Positions 44,977-56,849 of a DNA stretch of 64,000 nt are shown here, in pieces (within the stretch, counting starts at the first letter, position 1; each line of letters starts with the position of its first letter). Position numbers and translations under genes: made by a program. The notes under the pieces are model-generated. The model made no database searches and was not told where the DNA came from. It was given only the letters and a program-made list of their open reading frames with translations. Source of the stretch: Pyropia yezoensis (Eukaryota; Rhodophyta; Bangiophyceae; Bangiales; Bangiaceae); NCBI GenBank assembly GCA_009829735.1, contig CM020618.1, positions 36,556,894-36,620,893 on the forward strand. The letters run 5' to 3'.

Positions 44977-45087
44977 TTGGCAGCTGCCTTTGTTGTGAGA
45001 GTGTGAGGGTTAGGGCTGTATTTAAAAGCCACTCTGCGTACCACTTCGACTTGAAGCACTCTCTTGGCACTGTTGCTCGGGATTCCC

Positions 45088-48000
45088 TCACGTTGAGGGA
45101 GGGCTGTTAGGGTCTATCTCATTCCGGGCACAGTACGCCCGGACCTTCTCAGCGGGAAGGTCCTCCACATACTCCCACGTATCGTCCTTGGCTTTGTAGC
45201 GAAACCAACGCACCCTCAACATGAGGCGGTCAGTGTCTTCATCCCATCCGTGGTCGATGAACTTATCGAACACGTACTCCTGCGGGCCCTGTTTGGCCGC
45301 AGGCAGTGAGGGGAGGCGCCACGCTTCCAAAGCACGCGCCCAAGCTGCGTCGCCTGCACGCGGTGGTGCAACTTTGACCACGTCCTGTCCGTTCACTGTG
45401 CGGACCCCATCGTCACTTTCGATGGTGAAGCGCCGCCCATCAGTACGAAGGACCTGGTACGGCCCCTTCGTCTCGAATACCAGCTTACCCCCAGTTGGGG
45501 TGTGCGAGTGTACCAGCACCCAGTCACCCTGCTCGGGGACATGTTTAGCATTGCGCACCTTTTTGTCAAAGGTACGCTTGTAGCGCTTTTGTGCTTTGTC
45601 CATCTCAGCCCGGACTTTAGGGATGAGGTTTTCAAGCCTAGCAGCGAACTCCGCCTTACTCTCAGTAGGAGCAGGCGTACTGCCGCCATCCTCCCTAGTT
45701 GGGAGCGGCCGCCGGACGGCAATAGACCGCACGCGACGGGGGGTCACAAAAGCGAGGGGTACTTCCCCGGAAGATGAGTGAACCTGCGAATTGTAGGCAG
45801 TGGTAAGAATAGAAATGTATTGGTCCCACGTTTTCACATGCTCACTTACATAGTGGCGCAGCTGCCGAACAATAGTTTTGTTGAAGCGCTTCACCTGCCC
45901 ACTAGTTTGTGGGTGGTAGGGTGTGGCATAGTTTGCCTTAACCCCCAACATATCCAGCACTCCCTGAAACAGTACAGACGCAAATTGCGGTCCATTGTCC
46001 GATAGTGTACTATCCGGGATGTCATACGCGGCAACCCAGTGATCTAGGAAGGCTGACACGACCGACATGGCCGTGATCTCTGCCAGTGGGATCGCACGCG
46101 TAAGTTTCGTGAAGCGGTCACAGATGACCAGGAGGTACTGGTTGCCCTCCTCGGTCACTGGCAGTGGCCCAAGGATGTCCATCGCCAACGCGGCGAAGGG
46201 CTCCTTGGCCGGGAACAATAGCATAGCCGTAGTAGGCCGCCGTTTCATCAGACGGTTCTGTGCACAACTTGTGCAGGCAGCCACCCAACTGTAGATGTCC
46301 ACCACCATGGACGGCCAGTAGTACCTGGTCCTCAGGGTCTGGTACAGTTTACTAGACCCCACGTGTCCACCCGTGGGAGCGTTGTGCTCCCTCTCAAGGA
46401 TACTGTCCTTGAGGGATGCGGGGACGACAAGTTGTTCGGTCCCCTGGAATACCCCCCTCCTCATGAGGAGGCCATCGTCTCCCAGAAAGAAACGCGTCTC
46501 TACCACTGTATCCAGTGTATCTCTCTGCGACTTGCAGAAGGGATCCTCGGCCTGGGCCTTCACCACCTCGTCCAGGGACAGGGGCAAGTACTTCTTGTTC
46601 CCTGGCGCCTCGGGGTTCAACGCCTGACCCGAGCGCGTGACTACCCCCACGATGGGGATGTCCTCATCGACTGGGTTAGTGTCCAGCCCCTCGGTAGGTA
46701 CCCGAGAGAGGCCGTCGGCAAGGGCATGTTGCCTGCCAGGTCGGTACTCAATGTCAAAGTTGAAGGGTGCCAGTCGCACCCTCCACCGATTGAGACGAGT
46801 GTTCGTACAGTCCGTCTTAAAGATGAACTGCAACGCGCGGTGGTCACAGCGGATGAGGAACTTCTCACCCTCCAGGTAGTGACGAAGTGACGTCACCGCC
46901 CACACCACTGCGAGTCCTTCCAACTCGGTGACTCCATATTTCTTCTCGGCCGAGTTCAGCCCCTTACTGAAGTATCCCACCGGCAAGTACTCCTTGTCCG
47001 GCTGCTGCTGAAGCAACACACAACCAAGTTGGTCGTAGCTAGCGTCCACATCCAGGATGTAGTGGCCTCCCAACCTAGGAAAAGCCGAGATGGGGGGCTT
47101 CAGCAGAAGGTCCCGAAGAGTCTCAAAGGATTCCTGCTCCACCCGACTTGGGGGAGGCAGGTTCTTCGGTAGCGTTGAGCTCACTAGCTCATTCAACGGC
47201 TTCGCCACCTTAGCGAAGCCCTTGGTGAAACGTCGGTACACGTTACACATCCCGAGGAAGCTCCTCATCTGGGTCTGGGTCCGGGGTTACTGAGCCTTAC
47301 GGATGGCCCTCAAGTTCTTCTCATTGACACTGAGGCGCCCCGGTCGGACAACATGTCCCAAGTATTCCACCTCCTGAGTGAAGAGGTGGCACTGGCTCGC
47401 TTTCAGTGATACACCGGCGTCAGCAAGTAGCTTGGACACCTGGCCAAGATGGCCAATGTGCTCCTCCGGACTTCGGGAGAACACAATGATATCGTCTAGG
47501 TACACAAGACAGATCTGCCACCGTACTCCGGCCAGAATCATGTCCAAAGCGCGCTGAAAAGTTGCCGGCGCGTTGCACAGTCCAAAAGGTAGTCGCTTGC
47601 ACTGGTAGGTACCACAGTGACAGATAAAGGTAGTTTTATGCCTGTCCTCCGGGGCAATGGGAATTTGCCAGTACCCCGCGTTACAGTCTACGGCAGAGAA
47701 CACGTTTGCCTCCCCCAGAGAGTCCAGACAGTCGTCCATCCTAGGTAGGGGATAACTGTCCTTCACCGTGCTCTCGTTGAGCTTACGGTAGTCGATACAA
47801 AACCGGGGGGTCCCATCAACTTTGGGGACGATAACCACCGGACTCGCCCACTCGGCGTTGCTGGCCTCGATCACATCGAGGGCCTCCATGCGAGCAACTT
47901 GCTCCTTAACGAGGGCCCTTGAACGAGGTCCTCCCCTATACGGTTGTTGGCGTGTAGGGGGTGCACCTGGCTTCAACTCGATCCGGTGTTGGGTGGCTCT

Positions 48001-49071
48001 CATGAGTCCCAATTGACCATCCCACAACCTGCGATATTGGTCCAAGAGGCGTTCAACTTGAACCCTCAACCTGGGTGGAACACCCTCCATGTTCACATGG
48101 GGCCGAGGAGAGGCGGCCGACTTGGCTTGGTGCTTCTCCTTTCCGGACTTCGGGTTGCTACTCGCGCCCGCGTTGAGGGTGACCGCTACTGCCGGTCCCT
48201 CATGTTGGTCGATATAGCCGAACTTGGCTCCCGACTTGAAGTACTTGGGCGACGAGCTCAGGTTCATAACCTGGATCCTCCACGGGACTCCGGCTTTGGA
48301 GGCCATCGTGCCAAGGGCAACGTGCACTTGGTGCTTTCGAGCAAGACGGGGGTGAGGGTGCACCAACCCGTTCCCCGTATAATCAGTTACAACGTCAACG
48401 TGCGCCACCGAGTTGGGAGGCAACGTGACCTTACGGGCCAAACGCAGGGTAGCAGTAAACGCTTCTCTCACGGAGCAAACAGGCTTCGACTGTGCGACTG
48501 TCACAGGAGCCACAGACTTTCCCTTACCGAGGATGGGGATGGTTTCCCCATTCATCAACTTGACCCAGTACTCAGGGCCACAAATCAAAGGCACTTGAGT
48601 TACAACATAAGGGGTACCCAGAAGCAAGGGTACCGATATATTCTCAACTACTCCATAAGTCACGTCGACCTCATGGGTCCCCAACCTAGTTGGTAGGGTC
48701 ACGGCACCAACGATGGGAAGTACCCCACCATTGATATCGATCAGATGGTCAGCTTTAGACCTCCAGCGTTGGAGCTTCATCTCCTTTGGTAATAGCGACT
48801 TGCGTATCAAGGAGGCTCCTGACCCGGTATCAAGTACGATACGGGCACAGCAGGCGCGGCCGGGGGCAAGTTGCACCCGTCCAGCCACCTGGAAGTTCTC
48901 ACCCGTCAGCACCGCGATGACCCGACGTGGGTTTACGTTCTTGGGGAGTCCTACCCGAGGTGGGCGGACTCCCTTAGGTCGCCGCAGTATCCGGCACGGT
49001 TGATTCGTCCTCTTGGCCCACTTGGCCGAGGCTGCCGTTGTGAGCTTCGGACGACCAGCTCCAACGGTCAT
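45088..49071 (-). pseudogene. pol of the outer copy
   Basis: Homologous over its full length to the intact pol at 56,850-60,833: protease, reverse transcriptase, RNase H, integrase and chromodomain-like end in the same order. It carries about one break and numerous substitutions. Its start overlaps the end of gag in the same ATGA arrangement. Confidence 0.92.
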
Positions 49072-49352
49072 TCGTTTCCCGCCGACTTGGCGTCTGAATC
49101 TGAGGGCGGGGAGGAAGACGACGAGTCCGAGGACGACGTGTCCGCCTCCTCTGCCGAGGGTGTGGCGACCGCGACGACCCGTCGAGGCCCACCCTCGCGG
49201 CGTGAACGTACTTCGTTCGTAGCCGACTTCTTACTCGCATTTCTAACAAGTTGTTGGATGCGTGTACTCAACTTGGGGCAATCAAATGCCCAGTGTCCAT
49301 CGTAGTTGCAGTTCCAACACCGATTATCAGTTCCCGGAGGGGTCTTCCCAAC
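49068..49352 (-). pseudogene. gag of the outer copy, pol-proximal part
   Basis: Contains the CCHC zinc knuckle (C-x2-C-x4-H-x4-C) and the Ser/Asp-rich C-terminus of the family's Gag. It ends abruptly at the nested LTR. Confidence 0.9.
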
Positions 49353-49820
49353 TGTGGCAAAAACCACTCGCACACACAGTACCCAAGTTGGGGCGGTGTG
49401 CGAGGGCTGCCTCCCGTGTCGGGGGAACCGGAAGAAGTGCAAGTCGCACACACTCTATCCCTGTTGTGGGGCAATCCCCCCACGGACAAACAAGAAGATG
49501 GTGTGTGGTCCAACAGTTTCTTGGTCGGGACGGGGACGCAGGGCCAAGCCCCGCTGTCCCTCCCCTTATCCCCCCAGGGTCCACTCAGAATCTCGCCACT
49601 CAGAATCTCCCACCCCAGCACCTGCCCACCGGGCCACACGAAAATTCAAGACGATAAATGCAGAAAACCCTCAAATCCAAGTTGGATTTACTACTAAGCT
49701 AACTATCCCGAACTTAGGGAATATGGACCCAAATGCAGGGGGAGGAACGGATCAGGCTAGTGGCCTGCCGCCCCTTGCATGGCACGTGTTGCCCCCTACC
49801 TGGGGGTCAATACTGCCACA
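49353..49820 (-). repeat. 3' LTR of the inner element
   Basis: 468 bp, TG...CA ends, next to the target duplicate CCAAC on its left and to the polypurine tract GAGGAGAGGGGAG (minus strand, 49,821-49,833) on its right. Confidence 0.95.
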
Positions 49821-50161
49821 CTCCCCTCTCCTCAGTTCCGACCGACCCGGTCGGCCCTGTGAGGGGGTGCGTAAACGCACGTCTCGGCGTTGGGGGGGAC
49901 GCGACTTGCTGTCCCCCCTTGAGTACGTAACGCGGATGTGGAGGCGGTCACGTTGGCCGCCCCTCTCCTCAAGCTTGCCCACTTGGCAGCTTGCTCTCCT
50001 CGGTTCACACCTCACCACCACCACCACTTCTCCTTCACCTTACACGGGGCCACCCCACGCTGGGGAGGCCACCCGTTTACCCACGATCCGAGCCCCCCTC
50101 AACTCGAGGCGGGTCTCGTGCCGCGATAGCCAGGACGTCTCTCCCCAACTTGGGGAGAGCC

Positions 50162-52105
50162 ATGGCGACTCCGGGAGTGGAGACGGACTCTCTCGATGAG
50201 CGTATGGAGGACACCTCCTACGGTGCAGCGCCTGCCGGGACTTCCGGCGGGGGCTCCGCGATCGCTCCGGGGGGTGGGACTCCCGCGTCACCCGGCTTTG
50301 GGTTGACGGCAGGATCTCCCCCGGAGGCGGGACAAGTTGTCCCGCGTGAGGCCTTGGGGCGGTGGTTTTACCCCGCTTGGCCTCTGTATGAGGAGGGGTT
50401 GACTGTTCTTCGCTGTGGCCGACTCGGCGCAGCGATGGGTCGGGTATGGGACCGCCTACGGGAGAAGTATCCCCGTAGGGTCGGGTTCCCTGCCGGCTTC
50501 AGGACGGACCAGTTTGCCTTCCTGGACGACGAGGAGGTCGAGGACGTGCAGCGGGCCAAGGCCATGGTGGACCGCGGGGGAACTATCCCGGGTCCCGGCG
50601 ACTTGCCGACCTTCACTTGGGACGCGGTGGCAACTCGCCCCCCGTACCTTCACGAGGCCGATCCGCACACTCATCACTTTGATGTGCGGATGGAGAAAGA
50701 CTTTCGGCGAGGTCCCTACTTGGTGACCTCGGCTCAACTTGAGTTTCCTCAGCAGTCTGCTGCCAGTAAGGAGCAATACTACCCGAAGAAGCCCGAGTGG
50801 TGGCCTCAAGTTGAGGTCCCCTACGGGTTCCCGGCATTGTTGCCACGGTTGCTTGACCACTTCGGCTCCGTCATGTTGACGGCTGGCCCTGATCATCTGG
50901 TGTGGGCCATGTTGGCCACCCAGTGGCTCCTCGAGGTCATGTCGACCTGGGTGTCATGTGTTCAGCGGCGGGGGATGCTCTGGCATCTCCCCCTCCGGCT
51001 CATCCAGGGTTTGGAACAGCTCACCCCTCAGCTAGTTGCTGAGGGGTGCTCGTCAGGACAACTCACTCTACTTGAGGAGATGCTCCGCCTCCACAAGTTT
51101 ATCGAGTGGGAGAGCATTGAGCACAAGTTGCGCCGCCCCACTCGGGGGCCCAAGGACGATGGCGCACTTCGCCAGTTCGTGTGGGTCGCTCGTGAACTTC
51201 ACGACGGCCGTGTGGTCCTACGAGAGGGGTTGGGCATCGGGGACTACCCGTATGCCCCGGGGGTGGATCGTCACACTGCGCCACCCCCGGACAAGCCCAT
51301 AGTTATGGCTGTGCCCTCATATGATGACCATATGACTCAACCTACTGCGGGGGCCCCAAGTCGGGGTCGCAGTTACACCCGGGTACCGCCACCTCGGCGT
51401 GCCCCTCCGCTTCCTCCTGTTCCTTTCCAGCCTCACGGGAACATCCCGATCAGCGTGGCCGTGGAGTCATCCACACCGGTGTCTCCCAACTTGGGGGCCA
51501 CCCTCCTGACGGTATACCCCAAGTTGGTGTTACCGCCCACGCCTCTAACCTCAGAGATGATGATCACCACGTTGGTGCGCACCATTTCCTGGTTGGCCGC
51601 GTCGACCGCAACCCTCCAAAGTTCCGAGACTCCTCAACTTGAGGAGCGCGTTCGTACTGCAGTGGCGACCGCGAGTTGCGAGTCGGTGGCGGAGTTTATG
51701 ACGGCCGAGTTGGCTCGCATAGGGGCTATTATGCCCCTGCCAACCCCACTTGGGCGTGGCAAGCGTCGTGCGAGCCGGGCATACTCGCCTCCTCGCCGTC
51801 GTCGCCGTCACTCGCGGCGCTCTCCCTCCGTGTCGGAAGACGAGTTGTCTTACTCCGTCTCGGAGTCCTCTACCCCATCGGAGACGGAGTCTGTCCAGCG
51901 TCTGCGTCGCAAACTTGCGCGCAAGACCAGGCAGAAGAGTAGCCACGGTCGGCGCCACTTGCGCGACCGTGAGGGGCGCGACGGTTCCGACTTGGAGCCG
52001 CCGCCCCTTCCAACGAGTGGAGACCGTTATCGGCGTGGGTCTCGCCGCTCGCCTCCACGTGAGGGCGAGGGCCGTGGAGTGGGAGAGTCTAGCATGCGTG
52101 CCTAG
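50162..52105 (+). CDS. Antisense ORF of the inner element, left (probably duplicate) copy
   Basis: The predicted protein appears the same as that of 54,795-56,738 in every residue I compared. Given the gap, this may be the same physical gene assembled twice. Confidence 0.85.
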   Translation: MATPGVETDSLDERMEDTSYGAAPAGTSGGGSAIAPGGGTPASPGFGLTAGSPPEAGQVVPREALGRWFYPAWPLYEEGLTVLRCGRLGAAMGRVWDRLREKYPRRVGFPAGFRTDQFAFLDDEEVEDVQRAKAMVDRGGTIPGPGDLPTFTWDAVATRPPYLHEADPHTHHFDVRMEKDFRRGPYLVTSAQLEFPQQSAASKEQYYPKKPEWWPQVEVPYGFPALLPRLLDHFGSVMLTAGPDHLVWAMLATQWLLEVMSTWVSCVQRRGMLWHLPLRLIQGLEQLTPQLVAEGCSSGQLTLLEEMLRLHKFIEWESIEHKLRRPTRGPKDDGALRQFVWVARELHDGRVVLREGLGIGDYPYAPGVDRHTAPPPDKPIVMAVPSYDDHMTQPTAGAPSRGRSYTRVPPPRRAPPLPPVPFQPHGNIPISVAVESSTPVSPNLGATLLTVYPKLVLPPTPLTSEMMITTLVRTISWLAASTATLQSSETPQLEERVRTAVATASCESVAEFMTAELARIGAIMPLPTPLGRGKRRASRAYSPPRRRRRHSRRSPSVSEDELSYSVSESSTPSETESVQRLRRKLARKTRQKSSHGRRHLRDREGRDGSDLEPPPLPTSGDRYRRGSRRSPPREGEGRGVGESSMRA

Positions 52106-52216
52106 TTGGCAGCTGCCTTTGTTGTGAGAGTGTGAGGGTTAGGGCTGTAGTTTAAAGCCACTCTGCGTACCACTTCGACTTGAAGCACTCTCTTGGCACT
52201 GTTGCTCGGCCTTCCC

Positions 52217-53550
52217 TCACGTTGAGGGAGGGCTGTTAGGGTCTATCTCGTTCCGGGCACAGTACGCCCGGACCTTCTCAGCAGGAAGGTCCTCCACATA
52301 CTCCCACGTATCATCCTTGGCTTTGTAGCCAAACCAACGCACCCTCAACATGAGGCGGTCAGTATCCTCATCCCAGCCGTGGTCGATGAACTTGTCGAAC
52401 ACGTACTCCTGCGGGCCCTGTTTGGCTGCAGGCAGCGAGGGCAGGCGCCACGTTTTCAAAGCACGCGCCCAAGCTGGGTCGCCTGCAGGCGGTGGTGCAA
52501 CTTTGACCACGTCCTGTCCGTTCACTGTGCGGACCCCATCGTCACTTTCGATGGTGAAGCGCCGCCCATCAGTACGAAGGACCTGGTACGGCCCCTTCGT
52601 CTGGAACACCAACTTACCCCCAGTTGGGGTGTGTGAGTGGACCAATACCCAGTCACCCTGCTCGGGGACATGCTTGGCGTTGCGCACCTTTTTGTCAAAG
52701 GTACGCTTGTAGCGCTTTTGTGCTTTGTCCATCTCAGCCCTGACTTTAGGGATGAGGTTTTCAAGCCTAGCAGCGAACTCCGCCTTACTCTCAGTAGGAG
52801 TGGGCGTACTGCCACCATCCTCCCTAGTTGGGAGCGGCCGCCGCACGGCAATAGACCGCACGCGACGGGGGGTCACAAAAGCGAGGGGTACTTCCCCGGT
52901 AGATGAGTGAACCTGCGAATTGTAGGCAGTGGTAAGAATAGAAATGTATTGGTCCCACGTCTTCACGTGCTCACTCACATAATGGCGCAGCTGCCTAACA
53001 ATAGTTTTGTTGAAGCGCTCCACCTGCCCATTAGTTTGTGGGTGGTAGGGGGTGGCATAGTTTGCCTTAACCCCCAACATATCCAGCACTCCTTGAAACA
53101 GTACAGACGCAAATTGCGGTCCATTGTCCGATAGTGTACTATCCGGAATGCCATACGCGGCAACCCAGTGATCTAGGAAGGCTGACACGACCGACATGGC
53201 CGTGATCTCTGCCAGTGGGATCGCTCGCGTAAGTTTCGTGAAGCGGTCACAGATGACCAGGAGGTACTGGTTGCCCTCCTCGGTCACTGGCAGTGGCCCA
53301 AGGATGTCCATCGCCAACGCGGCGAAGGGCTCCTTGGCCGGGAACAATAGCATAGCCGTAGTAGGCCGCCGTTCCATCAGACGGTTCTGTGCACAACTTG
53401 TGCAGGCAGCCACCCAACTGTAGATGTCCACCACCATGGACGGCCAGTAGTACCTGGTCCTCAGGGTCTGGTACAGTTTACTAGACCCCAGGTGTCCACC
53501 CGTGGGAGCGTTATGCTCCTCTCAAGGATACTGTCCTTGAGGGATGCGGG
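52217..53550 (-). CDS. pol of the inner element, left copy running into the gap
   Basis: Integrase and chromodomain-like end of pol, matching 56,850-58,183 almost base for base. It runs into the N gap on its upstream side. Differences from the right-hand copy are few and lie close to the gap. Confidence 0.85.
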
Positions 53551-54050
53551 NNNNNNNNNNNNNNNNNNNNNNNNNNNNNNNNNNNNNNNNNNNNNNNNNN
53601 NNNNNNNNNNNNNNNNNNNNNNNNNNNNNNNNNNNNNNNNNNNNNNNNNNNNNNNNNNNNNNNNNNNNNNNNNNNNNNNNNNNNNNNNNNNNNNNNNNNN
53701 NNNNNNNNNNNNNNNNNNNNNNNNNNNNNNNNNNNNNNNNNNNNNNNNNNNNNNNNNNNNNNNNNNNNNNNNNNNNNNNNNNNNNNNNNNNNNNNNNNNN
53801 NNNNNNNNNNNNNNNNNNNNNNNNNNNNNNNNNNNNNNNNNNNNNNNNNNNNNNNNNNNNNNNNNNNNNNNNNNNNNNNNNNNNNNNNNNNNNNNNNNNN
53901 NNNNNNNNNNNNNNNNNNNNNNNNNNNNNNNNNNNNNNNNNNNNNNNNNNNNNNNNNNNNNNNNNNNNNNNNNNNNNNNNNNNNNNNNNNNNNNNNNNNN
54001 NNNNNNNNNNNNNNNNNNNNNNNNNNNNNNNNNNNNNNNNNNNNNNNNNN
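53551..54050. other. Assembly gap of exactly 500 N
   Basis: A round-number N block, so its length is a placeholder. It separates two copies of the same element stretch. Confidence 1.
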
Positions 54051-54453
54051 TCGGGGGAACCGGAAGAAGTGCAAGTCGCACACACTCTATCCCTGTTGTG
54101 GGGCAATCCCCCCACGGACAAACAAAGAAGATGGTGTGTGGTCCAACAGTTTCTTGGTCGGGACGGGGACGCAGGGCCAAGCCCCGCTGTCCCTCCCCTT
54201 ATCCCCCAGGGTCCACTCAGAATCTCGCCACTCAGAATCTCCCACCCCAGCACCTGCCCACCGGGCCACACGAAAATTCAAGACGATAAATGCAGAAAAC
54301 CCTCAAATCCAAGTTGGATTTACTACTAAGGCTAACTATCCCGAACTTAGGGAATATGGACCCAAATGCAGGGGGAGGAACGGATCAGGCTAGTGGCCTG
54401 CCGCCCCTTGCATGGCACGTGTTGCCCCCTACCTGGGGGTCAATACTGCCACA
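54051..54453 (-). repeat. Partial LTR at the right edge of the gap
   Basis: Corresponds to 49,418-49,820 of the inner 3' LTR; its other end is lost in the gap. Probably the same LTR assembled a second time. Confidence 0.9.
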
Positions 54454-54794
54454 CTCCCCTCTCCTCAGTTCCGACCGACCCGGTCGGCCCTGTGAGGGGG
54501 TGCGTAAACGCACGTCTCGGCGTTGGGGGGGACGCGACTTGCTGTCCCCCCTTGAGTACGTAACGCGGATGTGGAGGCGGTCACGTTGGCCGCCCCTCTC
54601 CTCAAGCTTGCCCACTTGGCAGCTTGCTCTCCTCGGTTCACACCTCACCACCACCACCACTTCTCCTTCACCTTACACGGGGCCACCCCACGCTGGGGAG
54701 GCCACCCGTTTACCCACGATCCGAGCCCCCCTCAACTCGAGGCGGGTCTCGTGCCGCGATAGCCAGGACGTCTCTCCCCAACTTGGGGAGAGCC
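54454..54794 (+). promoter_or_regulatory. Leader of the antisense ORF with palindromes
   Basis: The 341 bases between the LTR and the antisense start codon contain GACCCGGTCGG-type and GTGCGTAAACGCAC inverted repeats, a C/T-rich part like host gene leaders, and a perfect 21-bp palindrome at 54,772-54,792 (10-bp arms CTCTCCCCAA / TTGGGGAGAG, central C) two bases before the ATG. Promoter function is inference from position. Confidence 0.4.
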
Positions 54795-56738
54795 ATGGCG
54801 ACTCCGGGAGTGGAGACGGACTCTCTCGATGAGCGTATGGAGGACACCTCCTACGGTGCAGCGCCTGCCGGGACTTCCGGCGGGGGCTCCGCGATCGCTC
54901 CGGGGGGTGGGACTCCCGCGTCACCCGGCTTTGGGTTGACGGCAGGATCTCCCCCGGAGGCGGGACAAGTTGTCCCGCGTGAGGCCTTGGGGCGGTGGTT
55001 TTACCCCGCTTGGCCTCTGTATGAGGAGGGGTTGACTGTTCTTCGCTGTGGCCGACTCGGCGCAGCGATGGGTCGGGTATGGGACCGCCTACGGGAGAAG
55101 TATCCCCGTAGGGTCGGGTTCCCTGCCGGCTTCAGGACGGACCAGTTTGCCTTCCTGGACGACGAGGAGGTCGAGGACGTGCAGCGGGCCAAGGCCATGG
55201 TGGACCGCGGGGGAACTATCCCGGGTCCCGGCGACTTGCCGACCTTCACTTGGGACGCGGTGGCAACTCGCCCCCCGTACCTTCACGAGGCCGATCCGCA
55301 CACTCATCACTTTGATGTGCGGATGGAGAAAGACTTTCGGCGAGGTCCCTACTTGGTGACCTCGGCTCAACTTGAGTTTCCTCAGCAGTCTGCTGCCAGT
55401 AAGGAGCAATACTACCCGAAGAAGCCCGAGTGGTGGCCTCAAGTTGAGGTCCCCTACGGGTTCCCGGCATTGTTGCCACGGTTGCTTGACCACTTCGGCT
55501 CCGTCATGTTGACGGCTGGCCCTGATCATCTGGTGTGGGCCATGTTGGCCACCCAGTGGCTCCTCGAGGTCATGTCGACCTGGGTGTCATGTGTTCAGCG
55601 GCGGGGGATGCTCTGGCATCTCCCCCTCCGGCTCATCCAGGGTTTGGAACAGCTCACCCCTCAGCTAGTTGCTGAGGGGTGCTCGTCAGGACAACTCACT
55701 CTACTTGAGGAGATGCTCCGCCTCCACAAGTTTATCGAGTGGGAGAGCATTGAGCACAAGTTGCGCCGCCCCACTCGGGGGCCCAAGGACGATGGCGCAC
55801 TTCGCCAGTTCGTGTGGGTCGCTCGTGAACTTCACGACGGCCGTGTGGTCCTACGAGAGGGGTTGGGCATCGGGGACTACCCGTATGCCCCGGGGGTGGA
55901 TCGTCACACTGCGCCACCCCCGGACAAGCCCATAGTTATGGCTGTGCCCTCATATGATGACCATATGACTCAACCTACTGCGGGGGCCCCAAGTCGGGGT
56001 CGCAGTTACACCCGGGTACCGCCACCTCGGCGTGCCCCTCCGCTTCCTCCTGTTCCTTTCCAGCCTCACGGGAACATCCCGATCAGCGTGGCCGTGGAGT
56101 CATCCACACCGGTGTCTCCCAACTTGGGGGCCACCCTCCTGACGGTATACCCCAAGTTGGTGTTACCGCCCACGCCTCTAACCTCAGAGATGATGATCAC
56201 CACGTTGGTGCGCACCATTTCCTGGTTGGCCGCGTCGACCGCAACCCTCCAAAGTTCCGAGACTCCTCAACTTGAGGAGCGCGTTCGTACTGCAGTGGCG
56301 ACCGCGAGTTGCGAGTCGGTGGCGGAGTTTATGACGGCCGAGTTGGCTCGCATAGGGGCTATTATGCCCCTGCCAACCCCACTTGGGCGTGGCAAGCGTC
56401 GTGCGAGCCGGGCATACTCGCCTCCTCGCCGTCGTCGCCGTCACTCGCGGCGCTCTCCCTCCGTGTCGGAAGACGAGTTGTCTTACTCCGTCTCGGAGTC
56501 CTCTACCCCATCGGAGACGGAGTCTGTCCAGCGTCTGCGTCGCAAACTTGCGCGCAAGACCAGGCAGAAGAGTAGCCACGGTCGGCGCCACTTGCGCGAC
56601 CGTGAGGGGCGCGACGGTTCCGACTTGGAGCCGCCGCCCCTTCCAACGAGTGGAGACCGTTATCGGCGTGGGTCTCGCCGCTCGCCTCCACGTGAGGGCG
56701 AGGGCCGTGGAGTGGGAGAGTCTAGCATGCGTGCCTAG
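54795..56738 (+). CDS. Antisense ORF protein of the inner Ty3/gypsy element (unknown function)
   Basis: 647 aa, ATG at 54,795, intact, transcribed against gag-pol and converging on the pol stop 111 bases away. Residues 1-60 are Gly/Ser/Pro-rich. About 60-370 is a folded-looking, Trp- and Leu-rich, largely helical part (for example RWFYPAWPLYEEGL and AMLATQWLLEVMSTWV). About 370-530 is Pro-rich with some helix. About 545-647 is Arg/Ser-rich (PPRRRRRHSRRSPS) with acidic patches, suggesting RNA or nuclear binding. I recognise no domain, neither envelope nor dUTPase nor known plant antisense ORFs. Conservation between the outer and inner copies points to a role for the element. Host-derived cargo is the alternative. 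Confidence 0.85.
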   Translation: MATPGVETDSLDERMEDTSYGAAPAGTSGGGSAIAPGGGTPASPGFGLTAGSPPEAGQVVPREALGRWFYPAWPLYEEGLTVLRCGRLGAAMGRVWDRLREKYPRRVGFPAGFRTDQFAFLDDEEVEDVQRAKAMVDRGGTIPGPGDLPTFTWDAVATRPPYLHEADPHTHHFDVRMEKDFRRGPYLVTSAQLEFPQQSAASKEQYYPKKPEWWPQVEVPYGFPALLPRLLDHFGSVMLTAGPDHLVWAMLATQWLLEVMSTWVSCVQRRGMLWHLPLRLIQGLEQLTPQLVAEGCSSGQLTLLEEMLRLHKFIEWESIEHKLRRPTRGPKDDGALRQFVWVARELHDGRVVLREGLGIGDYPYAPGVDRHTAPPPDKPIVMAVPSYDDHMTQPTAGAPSRGRSYTRVPPPRRAPPLPPVPFQPHGNIPISVAVESSTPVSPNLGATLLTVYPKLVLPPTPLTSEMMITTLVRTISWLAASTATLQSSETPQLEERVRTAVATASCESVAEFMTAELARIGAIMPLPTPLGRGKRRASRAYSPPRRRRRHSRRSPSVSEDELSYSVSESSTPSETESVQRLRRKLARKTRQKSSHGRRHLRDREGRDGSDLEPPPLPTSGDRYRRGSRRSPPREGEGRGVGESSMRA

Positions 56739-56849
56739 TTGGCAGCTGCCTTTGTTGTGAGAGTGTGAGGGTTAGGGCTGTAGTTTAAAGCCACTCTGCG
56801 TACCACTTCGACTTGAAGCACTCTCTTGGCACTGTTGCTCGGCCTTCCC

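Noticed and set aside
53461-54329. Open frames crossing the N gap
   Set aside because: They consist mostly of unknown residues and exist only because N has no stop codons.
50162-56738. Antisense ORF as an envelope gene
   Set aside because: No signal peptide, no transmembrane segment and an Arg/Ser-rich tail; orientation is also opposite to gag-pol.
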